From positions 1 through 51,662 of the forward strand of contig JAYKXP010000237.1 in NCBI GenBank assembly GCA_037176845.1: a DNA stretch of 51,662 bases. The letters are read 5' to 3'. Numbering within the stretch: position 1 is the first letter of the stretch; each line of letters opens with the position of its first letter. The translations under genes were made by a program, and so were the position numbers. The notes below the pieces were generated by a model, which was given only the letters and a program-made list of their open reading frames with translations, was not told where the DNA came from and made no database searches. The DNA comes from Paramarasmius palmivorus (taxonomy: Eukaryota; Basidiomycota; Agaricomycetes; Agaricales; Marasmiaceae). Positions 23,273 to 33,083 of the stretch are shown one piece after another.

Positions 23273-26153
23273 GTATGACTGCCACATCAATGTTGAGTGT
23301 GCCGTATCCCTAGGAACCTTCAAGTACATGTTCAAGTATCAACAAAGGCTCGATGGCTGGGTGTGTCTGAGGCTACTTGGCGCATCTTGCATTATGAAAT
23401 GCACAAAATGGTCCCAAATGTTGTCTGTCTTCCTGTCCACCTCCCCGGTAACCACTTGGTCATTTTTGACCCTGACGAGGACCCCGACACTATCAATGAC
23501 CGTGCAGCCTTGGAAGTCACAAAACTGTCAGAATTTTTCCACATGAACTCACGTTCAGGAGATGCTGGTGATGTGGCACTTCAACTCACATATCAGGAGT
23601 TCCCTCAGCGGTTTGTGTGGGTTGACAAAGATAAGGTGTGGAAATTGAGGAGCAATTCCAGTCTCTTTGCACTGGGCTGCATGTACTTTGTTCCACCAAA
23701 TGCAGGTAAGCGCTTCTACCTGCGCACTCTGCTCACTGTTGTGTGTGGTGCTACGTCTTTCAATGACTTGCTCATGTACAATGGTGTTCGCCACTCCACT
23801 TTTGAGTCAGCCTGTCAGGCACGTTCACTCTTGCAGGATGATGAAGAGTGGCGCTTATGTTTATGTGACACAGTTGACATGAAGATGGGCCATGCACTTC
23901 GTGTCCTTTTTGAGACACTGCTGGTGTTCTGTTCCCTAGCTGACCCTGCTGCTCTTTGGCTCGAGTTCCGGGAGTACCTTTGTGATGATCTTCACCATCT
24001 GTTGCAGCAGAAGTTCCGGATAGCTTCCCCAACTGCTGAGCAGATCTACGATTATGGCCTCTACCTCCTCAACAGTATCTTGCAAGAGTCTGGAAATTCT
24101 CTTGCCGTATATTGTTCCATGCCACAATCGTCTATGGGCTGGGATCAGCGGGTTGGGAATGTCTTCATCACAGAGCAGCTGGATTACGACCCTCTACGTG
24201 AACAAGCCTTGGCAGATGCTGCAATCCCTGCTTTGAATGCTGCACAGTGTTCAGCATATGAGCAGATTAGTACTTCAGTGCTTGGAAATCTTGCAAGTCT
24301 GTACTTTCTCCATGGCCCAGGAGGTACAGGAAAGACATTTGTTTACAACACTGTCTGCCACCTTCTCCATGCACGCAGGCTTATTGTCCTATGTGTGGCC
24401 TCCTCAGGAATTGCAGCACTCCTTTTGCCTGGTGGAAGGACGGCACACTCAATGTTCAAGATCCCTATTCAAGATATCAACGAGGAATCGTACTGCCAGG
24501 TCCCAAAGCATGGGCTCAAAGCAGACCTTCTTCATCAAACACACCTTATTGTATGGGATGAAGTGGGTCCACAGCACCTGTTAGAATTGTACATATGTTT
24601 CACTGTTATCTCCATGGCCTTTAGTATTTATAACTGCACTACTATACTATTTAGATTGTCTATGCTTTATACTTAGAACAAATCCCACTCTATGCCTACC
24701 TTTAGCCCACTTTTACGCATGTATATAAGTTTAGTACCTTTTACTGTAAATATCATTGTCTCTTGCTCTTGTCCTGCACCAGAACTGCTAAACACAGTCC
24801 CAGGCATTTCACAAGTCTTTCGATCACCATCGGTTCAGACCTAGTTGATTCGCTTAGGCGTTGATCACAGTCCGCTTGATACGACATCAAGTGTTACGCT
24901 TTACCTTGTGCAGAGATTATTGCTGCTAACAGCACCGCTTTGCATTAGAAGCGCTTGACCGAACTCTCAGGGACATCTGCAATGATGATCGAACCTTCGG
25001 GGGAATTACAACTGTTCTCGGTGGCGACTTTCAGCAAACTCTACCTGTTGTTCCCAAGGGGTCGCATGATGATATTCTCTTGGCATCTATTCAGAATTCA
25101 TATTTATGGGATCACATACAGGTTCTCTGCCTCACACAGAACATATGTCTCCTTGTAAACTTGGACAGTGTACCTGATCCACAGGAAGTTGCTTTTGCAC
25201 AGTGGCTTTTGGATGTAGGGCATGGTGCATCTTGGGACGGTTGGGATGATCATGGAGATGTGCTATTGGATTCTGACCTAACAACAGCTTCCTCGGATGA
25301 GCTGATCAGCTTCATTTATGGTGGTATTTCGTCGCCCCAGCCTCCACTGGCAGAGTACTTCCTTCACTGAACTATCCTGGCAGCCCACAACACAGATGTG
25401 TCCGAACTTAACAAACATATTCTCGGTATGATGTCTGAAGAGGTACGAACATACTACAGTGCAGATACGATTATTATGGAGGCTGGAGCAGATTTGGCAT
25501 GGGAACAGGATGTCCCTATTGAGTTCCTGCGGTCCATCAATGATGGAAGCTTGCCTCTGGGTGAGCTCAACATCAAGGTTGGCTGCCCATTGATTCTACT
25601 TTGCAACCTTGCTCCGGGTCGGGGGCTTTGTAATGGCATGTGTATGGTTGTCCGTCAGATGTCTGACTGTGTGCTGGAAGTGCAACTAATTAGTGGTGAT
25701 CATGATGGTAAAATTGCTTCATTCCACGGATTTCCGTGTTTCCTCCCGATGGCAGCAACATTGCATTCAAGTTCAGCCGTTGCCAATTCCCTGTTTGCTT
25801 GGCTTTTGCAATATCTATCAACAAGGTGCAGGGCCAGTCTGTTTGATACATTGGTCTAGATGTGTGTGTTCCGGTCTTTGGGCATGGACAATTGTATGTA
25901 GCTTTGTCTTGGGTAATGTCTTGCCACCACCTCAAGGTTTTGCTGCCTTCTTCTGAGACATGTTCCACTTTAAACATTGTGTACAAAGAAGTATTTACAA
26001 GAATATAGATTCCTATTGTGCTTGTGAGCACTGCTTTGCAGAATCTTGGCACGGTTCGACATCATGCTGTTTTTGTCCTTCCTCGAATACAAGCCAGAAC
26101 AAGACAGAAATGCCACAACTTGGACCTTCAGCCAGATAGCATAAGTATTGGAT
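23273..26153 (+). pseudogene. Helitron Y2 motif and Pif1-like helicase
   Basis: Just after the intron lies the paired-tyrosine motif FKYMFKYQQ (23317-23343). A frameshift with loss of part of the spacer then leads to a long open frame with SEATWRIL and the helicase proper: Walker A GPGGTGKTF at 24314-24340 and Walker B-like IVWDE at 24548-24562. The frame is cut at 24578 by a solo LTR and resumes at 24937 with FALEALDRTLRD, LGGDFQQTLPVVPKG (about 25018-25062), INKVQGQS (about 25818-25841) and LYVALSWVMS (about 25894-25923; the family has R where W stands). A TGA follows 25370, a one-base frameshift lies at about 25716, and a TGA follows QSV at about 25846. The stop at about 26151 ends it. Confidence 0.85.
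24579..24931 (+). mobile_element. 353 bp solo LTR with 5 bp target duplication
   Basis: The insert starts TGTTAG and ends CTAACA, perfect 6 bp inverted ends of an LTR. It is flanked by the direct repeat GCACC (574-578 and 932-936 past 24,000). It holds no open frame and includes a TATATAAG-like promoter at about 24721. Taking out the insert and one GCACC restores the helicase frame across the junction (GPQH followed by RFALEALDR). It is therefore a later insertion that recombined down to one LTR. The strand is arbitrary. Confidence 0.9.
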
Positions 26154-26256
26154 AGTTTTGTGGGCAGACTTCATCTCACTCTTCTTCTCCATCTCACACT
26201 CTCTTTCACATGCTGTGCACTCTCACTAGATCTCACTCATCAAAAACTCTTCTCCA

Positions 26257-27060
26257 ATGTCTGCCTCTTCCACCACATACTCCTTCAATGAGCGCATGGG
26301 CAGCTGTACTATGCATGCCTTGGTTGCGCTGGAGAATCCCCGTGCTGATACTCCTGTTGGTGGTGGATCAACGAAGGCACTTGCATTTGATGCACAGTGC
26401 TGGGTGAATGATTCTGTTCAACTTGGTCTCTACCTCTGCTACTTCAATCTGTTGAACATGTATTTCAGCGAAGTTGGGACGTATTTTGTTTGTGCTTCTG
26501 TAAGTAACATGCTGATGAACATCCTGAACATGGTCTGACTTGCTCTCGATACTATAGGTGACGAAGATGGACTCAAATGCAAAGATTGTCTCAGAGCGGC
26601 CAAAGTCGGACTATCAGCTTGTGGGCGATATCATTTGGATGTGTCATGTCATGTGTTATTCATGGTCCCATTCACCCAATCTGTTGTTCCTAAGCTGTTC
26701 CCTGTGAACGACATCAATATGTGTCGTGAACCTTGGATCATCGCTACCGGCATGTGCAGCATTGTTTATGAAGTGCAAAAGTCATTTTGCACTCATGTGT
26801 AACCAATGGACCAATGCTTATCGATCTCCTTGGCCCATTCCCATCTGCTGCAATGTTCCAGACACTCCATGCTTCCACGCCAGCAAGAAAGTGGTGCCCG
26901 ATGAGAATGGATACTGCTAGGTGCAGGGTTTCCTCAAACATGTCAAGGGCTTTGATCCAGAGAACGCAGATCGATGCACTGTGCGGGATTTTGTGTTGGA
27001 AGTCGACTTGGTTCAATTTCTGGGGAAATCATTGTTGAACATTGTGCCTCAAGGTGTGTA
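26257..27060 (+). pseudogene. Helitron-linked accessory frame, OB-fold-like
   Basis: An open frame from ATG 26257 to 26538 is followed by an intron (acceptor at about 26558) and further exon-like frames: YQLVGDIIW, then PWIIATGMCSIVYEV, WPIP..PTAAMFQT, GFLKHVKGFDPENADRC and VLEVDLVQFLG up to about 27030. The pattern of short beta-rich blocks, with GDIIW early and a final FxIxVDxVxFLG-like strand, matches in my recollection proteins found next to basidiomycete Helitrons that look like single-stranded-DNA-binding OB folds. Frame changes show decay. The assignment is inference. Confidence 0.4.
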
Positions 27061-27385
27061 ATGTTATTCTGGTATGTTACTTGGTAGCTGATTACAAGCT
27101 TAGTGCCAGATACATCTAAAAGCAGGTTCTTCTACAATGAATGGCAGCCATGGGTGGAGATTCAGCTTTGCATCAGTTGTACTGGATGCTTCATTGGAGT
27201 CTTCACTGGTGAAGGCGCCTGCTAAGAAGCCAAAACTTGCCCTTCATGTCCACCCTACATTCACCAAGGAAGTTGTGCCAGATTCTCCTCTCACGGTTAT
27301 GGACGTCACCTCTGATGAATCAGACTCAGATCCCCTGCCTCTCGAGCCATCAACCCCTCAAACCGCTTCATCTTCTGCTGAACTG

Positions 27386-28725
27386 GTGATACACCTGACT
27401 TTTAATACCTTTTATTCAAATGCATTATTGTACTTTTATATTCTGTTATGCCATGATTGGGACTCTGAAGGACTAGTATGAGCCCTGAATAGCTCAAAGT
27501 CAAGGACTTGTCAGACGCACTTATATTAGCAGGTATATGGTTACATGGTATGCCTCACATGGGTATCTGGCCACTGCTATAGCTTATATTAGTGGTTCTG
27601 TCAATGCAGACCCTTTCCTGAAAACTGTAGGGAGCTGTACTATGTTGGATCACAACTGGTACACCGTCTGTGCATGGTCTAAGACATATCAAAGGGACTA
27701 TTGGCTTTTAAACACTTTTAATACTTCTTTATGACCAACCAAAGAGATGAGCGGGTTCAAAGGGAACGATCCAAGTTGATGTAGGAGACAGCTTCATCGG
27801 CAGATATGATCCGAGAGCTTATGGAAGGCACTTGCCGAGTCTAGAATTGTTGGCCATAGCTGTTCCTATTGATCGGACACAGAGGCAAAGCTGTAGAACT
27901 GTGACGCATATGGTTGTTATGGTACGGAGGCTGATATAGAAGATAAACTGCTTATAGAAGTGTTCCTTGTGGACGCGGAGACTTGTAAAAGATATGCCAG
28001 GTCCAGAACATGGATGACTGAGCATTCTGGTGTGTGGAGAAGTCAGAAATGATTCTCATTGGTGGATAAGCACCTTGGCGCAAAGAAAAGATAAATTTTA
28101 CTAGACTAAACGCCAACCTGCAGGCACAGGATTCAACTCCTGAGTCTAAAGATAGAAATTCCTATTTATTGGTCATGCATAAACAACTTATATGGGCGTT
28201 GTGACTGTCCCATTCTCCTGATTTGTATATTCCCTATGGACTATCTCTGTTCCTCACTTATTCTGCTTGCGTTCCGTCTGTTTTCCATCTTTTATTACAT
28301 ATTTCTTTACTTATATTTCTGGACAGTATATATAGGCTTGCAGTTTGTAGGTAAAAGGCAGAGAAGACAAAGAGAGAGTGTACTGTTAGCCCATATCATT
28401 AGGTTGTATGTGGCTGTTGCTCGAATAGACCTCTTTGATCTGATATTTGCTCTACTGGCATCTGTGCATTTCGATTGGACCTCTTATATAAGTTGATCCA
28501 GTGGTGTTTCATGCTTGTTATGAGTCGACCTCTGATCAGACCTGGTTGATCTATTGACAACCTTTGCATTTGCTTCCACTTCCTCAGGACAGGCCCTAGA
28601 TTGAAAGTCTAGTTGAGACCTTACTGTATACAAGAGCTTAAGTTGTATTGGCAGAGAGATCAAGTATTCTGGCTTGTGATTTGTAGCTCTAAGCATTGGT
28701 TGCATTGCATTTCTGTGTAGAGATT
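27386..28725 (+). repeat. LTR-B family, longest copy
   Basis: It begins TGATACACCTGACTTTTAAT and runs through all blocks shared with the partial copies at 6184, 19777 and (inverted) 1138 and 19562. The 3' end, near TTTCTGTGTAGAG at about 28722, is set by the limit of similarity to 1138-1625. It contains a CAGTATATATAGG promoter-like block at about 28325. Non-coding. Without paired copies having matched target duplications, I cannot say whether it is a solo LTR. Confidence 0.65.
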
Positions 28726-29510
28726 AGACCTCGAACTAGCTTTTATAAGCTTTAGTGACGTAGAGAGGCCCAGATTGACTGTTTGGAGAGTCAGTTGGAT
28801 TCCTGCTTGCGCACAGTTTGTTGATTTGATTCTATCAGGATCAGTACACTTGAGGCAGTATTGGTTGAACTCGAGGTCGCTACCTATAGCACTTGGGACT
28901 GTTTCCTACCCTATTATAAGCATTCGTAACCTTTAGTTGCCCCTAATATAAGGTGTATCTTGATTGCTTTTGAAGTAACAAAGAGCGTATCATCACTCTC
29001 AGATCTATAGTTTGTGTACTATTCTAAGTATGGCAACTCTGATCACGTTGAACCACACTTGCACAACTAGTCACCACTAGTGTGCTGCTGTTCATAACCA
29101 GCATCTATTGAATCTTTGTATTTGTGGTCTATTACTAGGCTTCTGCTGTGTCCTACAGTTCTATTAGTGACCCAAAGTTGCAGAGCCCACCACTTATACT
29201 TAGGTTGTTTGTGACACATTACCGGTTACTTAGCCTCACCAGCAACCAGCTGCCCACGTAAAGTCAACTCGCGCACGCAAGCCCAAGGCTGCATGGAAGT
29301 AGATTCTATTGACGTCATTCTCACAACTGTTTGTACTTTGTCTTTGTAGTTGAACTACGTACTTTATACACTCTCTTGCTCTTTTAAATGTTGCGACTAT
29401 CTCATGAAAACTTTGACAATGCCGTGGCGGCTCCACCATGGGCACCTGCTAGTATACTTTATTAGAACATGTCCACATGGAGTGGATAAGAAAATTTAGA
29501 GGCGGTGTTA
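28726..29510. other. Non-coding, LTR-like tail sequence
   Basis: No gene. The block GATCACGTTGAACCACACTT followed by GCACAACTAG at about 29040-29070 resembles the 3' end of the large LTR (34781-34806), so this is probably another LTR remnant. Confidence 0.4.
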
Positions 29511-29511
29511 T

Positions 29512-30110
29512 GTGGAGGAACAGTGTTGAGCAATGAGGAGCTCAGGAGGACCTTGCCAGGCCTCCGATTGGTGGAAAAGCACTTGGCACATGGAAAAGAA
29601 AATTTTATAAAGGCTAAACACCTACCTGTCAGCCAGGATTCAACTCCTGTACCTTAAAATAGAGTGTTACCACTCAACAGTCACGCTATTTGCACCATAT
29701 ATGGACGTTGTGACCTATAGATTTCCCTGATATGTATATTTTCTCGTTGTATCTCTCTCCCAACTCTCTGTTTCCATCTCTTTTCTGTCTTGTTCCACAG
29801 TTATTCTGACTCAGATTACCTATTATTTAGTTTATTCACCTTGGACAGTATAAAAGAGACACCAAATGTACAGGAACTGTTTTCTGCCCCCCACTTGCAA
29901 ATTACGTGTTGTATGTGGTTATTGTATGAATAGATTGCTATTGTCAATCAGAACTCTATCCAAGTCAGGCCCTAGCCTTATTGAGAAGACTAGTTGAGAT
30001 CTCACTGCAGACAAGAACTTGAGAGGTCACAATAAAGACCAAGTTGTTGGCTTTGTGTATTGCTCTACACTTCTCCTATTAGTGAAACTTTATACTAGTT
30101 CATCTTGGTG
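29512..30110 (+). repeat. LTR-B related, diverged copy
   Basis: It begins near TGTGGAGGAACAGTGTTGAG and shares ATTGGTGGA-AAGCAC, GGATTCAACTCCTG, TGGACGTTGTGAC and GACAAGAACTTGAG blocks with 28058-28640. A TATAAAAGAG promoter-like motif is at about 29849. Confidence 0.55.
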
Positions 30111-30259
30111 ATGTTCTGGAAGTGTTTTAACCAGTTGGATTACACTTTATTGCAGTCCAGGTCTTTACAGCAGTAGGGACTGTAATTCTTCAGGGCTTTG
30201 GTCAATGGAAAATCACTGGAGGCTCTGCACTCAGACAAGAATACCATGAACTTGAATTA

Positions 30260-30990
30260 TTGAATAATATCACTAAGAGAAGATATGAGGGTAATCTTCC
30301 AATTGCAGTTCAGGGCAATATAAGAAATACTTTAATTAGCTCTTTCCATAAAGTTATGGGTGATTCATATGTACCATCAACTGTTTACTCTACAATCAGA
30401 TGGAATGATAGAGATCCACTTACTGAATTAGATATTGATGAGCTAGAATGGAAAATTGTGTCTCATAATAAAAAGACTAAGGATCAAAAGAAGGATGTAT
30501 CATTACAATCTAAACAATCAACCAATGCATCTGGTTTGAAAAAGCAAGCATATTCTGACTTAAACCTGAAAGATTCTACTAATAGTAATAAATACCTGCA
30601 AGTTAACAATAGTGATATATCACACATAGAATCATTATCAGTACCAATTTGGTTAGACAACAGCTATGCATATGATGCTACCATTGCCATTCTTTGGTCA
30701 TTGTAGTGCTCTAATTCTAATTTATGGACCAGCAAATTTAAGACACTTGGCAATCCAATCCTGTGTCAAGTTCAAAGCTATTTTCAATCTTGTCTAGATG
30801 GCAATATATCCATTTCAGAAGCATGCAATCTCTTTAGAAGCTGTCTCATTGAACAAATCCCACTAAGTTCAAATATGGGGAATTTGCCTCTGTGACAGAG
30901 ATTCTTGAAACAATAATTTGCCACCAAAGATATACTATAAAACAATTTGATAGATGTATAAGATGTGAAGTTATCAACCACTGTGAAACC
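30260..30990 (+). pseudogene. Hypothetical protein with a degenerate DNSxAYD box
   Basis: An open frame of 148 residues (30260-30706) ends PIWLDNSYAYDATIAILWSL. The frame continues after a TAG with NSNLWTSKFKTLGNP and further protein-like sequence to about 30890. The box resembles a DNSCAYDxxxxILxNIW motif that I recall from basidiomycete mobile-element proteins and that looks like the cysteine box of ubiquitin-hydrolase-type proteases. Here the cysteine position is tyrosine, so protease activity would be lost. Lysine-rich low-complexity sequence precedes it. Family and function are uncertain. Confidence 0.35.
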
Positions 30991-31630
30991 CCAGAAGGAT
31001 GATAAACATGCAACAAAAGGTTGGAACAAGAGAATCATCCAAGACGTTGGATGACAAGAGTCGTTAGATGATTTATCAACCTGTCGGGTTCATCCATTCA
31101 ATGGTCAGTGTCTGGATCCTGTTTCGTCATCCAGCCAAACCGACCAAGCATTAGTTGCACTACCAATCCTGTCCTTAAGGTCGATATGAAGCACAGTTTT
31201 TGAGATATATACATCACAATATCATACATTCTTGTTATATTATAACAATGGACAGAAAATAGAACTAGGATAAGGAGCATTGCAGCGTCATAACTCGCCA
31301 GCCCTGGAATAACCTTGCCCTAGCTGTACCAATGACCTTGGTGGTGTCAGGCTATAGATAGTAAATCACTAAGTATGCACAGGCTCGCTTGGAAGGGCTT
31401 GAGCTCACCATCATATCCAACTCTTCATCTTGAGATGTTCCAACAATGTTGATGTCACCAGAGGAAGAAAGTATTGGGCCTGGTGTTGACTCAGAGGTGA
31501 AAGTTGATTGCTTTCATTTGACAGATGTTCGCGGTGACTCTACAAGGCTGTGGCGCCATTCATATAGCACTTGTGGATTTGCAGGAGATAGCTGGGATTG
31601 CAGAGTGTTAATATTCCCTTCTGAAAGTTC
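30991..31630. other. No gene recognised; probable element end
   Basis: Stops in all frames. This may hold one end of the CACTA-like element, but I could not identify matching terminal inverted repeats here and beyond 41.6 kb. Confidence 0.3.
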
Positions 31631-31639
31631 TGTTCTTTG

Positions 31640-32442
31640 TTATTAGCAAAAACAGATATACAGAAAAGTTCGAAATGCACCGGCTTGGAGCATAGCATTG
31701 AATTGTGTATCAAAGATGTGTTCTACATGTTCTATTGCCCTGTTCATGCAGCACATTTTTTCTGAATGTCTACTGGGAGTGTCGAAATATATTAGCTTTT
31801 GTGTCAGGGGAATTATTTCTTCAAGTTCTTCCATTTCCGATTCTGGATGAAGACGGTTGGTGGGGCTAGAGGTGGCCATTACAAATGGTTGTTGTCCTAA
31901 TACACCTCCTTCCCTTGGAGCCCTTCTCTCACAATCCTCGTAATCAATTCCATATCTCTCAGCTATGGCCTTTGCTCACTTCCTGTATCCCCAAACTATC
32001 CAGTCCATGATCTTCAACTTGCGCTCCTCTAAAGACATGCCTTCTGGGAATGAGTATCTTGATATACCTGTTCCATGGCCAGACTTGGTCTCGGAAAGGA
32101 TTGTGGACTTCTTGGCCGGTGTGCATGATTGAGATTCTGAAGCTTGCTCAGGTACCAGTGTTGCGGTAGGAGGAGTTAAACCATTTGCCAGTACGTGACT
32201 ATGGTCACAGATTGACACTTGAAGGGTTTCAATAGAGGACTTATCAGTCAAATGATAGATATATGGAACATGAGGACTCGTACCACTGGCCTGTCAAGCT
32301 GGGCTGGGTCTACAGATATGTGGAACATTGGAGTTTGTGTTTCCAGTTGCGAGAGATCACTGTCATTGGAATCTTTTGGTATGAAGTGCACCTGAACTGT
32401 GTTCTTCGCAAGTTGAGAGATTGAGATTGATGGCTTGGACAT
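31640..32442 (-). pseudogene. Accessory gene of the CACTA-like element
   Basis: Minus-strand frames from ATG 32442 read an N-terminal segment, a probable intron at about 32215-32285, then SSIETLQVSICDHSHV, a serine/proline-rich stretch, MSLEERKLKIMDWIVWGYRK and, past a stop at about 31975, a charged helical segment (EMEELEEIIPLTQKL). No catalytic motif is visible. It lies just downstream of the transposase on the same strand, so it is probably a second gene of the element. I do not recognise its family, and the stop after GYRK suggests decay. Confidence 0.35.
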
Positions 32443-33083
32443 GAAGGAAGAAACGAAGATGAAATGAGACAGGAGCGCTCATGGCAGGAGACAAGAGACG
32501 TGCTTGTCACACGCTCACTCACTGTGACACTCTCATTGTACATGATCAACATGAAACTATATTGCTGCACTCTACTACTGTACTAAGATATCAGTTGTTA
32601 TCATCTTGACTTGGGACATCAACATCCTCTCCTCGCCATATCGCTCGTGCCAATGAGCCACTGCAATCAATGATTGCCCACATTCCTGGTCCATCAGGAA
32701 CATGACCGACAATTGACTGGATGCAAATGACATTCACATAGTAGAGTGTGCCCATCTTTGAGTAGAAGTGAATGTCAAGCTCATTACTAAAACCAAGCTC
32801 AGGACATTGCCCTTTGAATTGGACGGAAAAGATATGCTCGATCTGACCATGGTGGGTCATGTTTTGATATACTGGCAGTAAGTTCTTGAAGTTCTTGTTC
32901 TTGTCTTCCACAACCTCATGCTAAACTTATTTAGCTCAACGCTTACAGTAATGATGAGGAAATCTTACACAAACAAATGAGGCATTCCTTCGGTCCTCTT
33001 GGGTTCTTCCTACACATGAGGAGAGCATGGTTTCTCCAGCTTCTGAGTCAATGAACTGAATCTTGCTCCACTCTTGAATAACG

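Larger units (their letters stand above)
20400..27070 (+). mobile_element. Helitron (RepHel type), decayed and interrupted
   Basis: One transposon-sized unit holds, in order, a TATA promoter, an N-terminal region with short introns, a Rep/HUH endonuclease domain, a Pif1-like helicase domain and a small downstream accessory frame. The reading frame is broken by two stops in Rep, a frameshift after the Y2 motif, a 353 bp solo LTR in the helicase, and late frameshift and stop changes. I could not place the 5' TC and 3' hairpin-CTRR ends, so the limits are approximate. It is flanked by direct LTR-B copies at 19777 and 27386. The element is non-autonomous as it stands. Confidence 0.85.
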
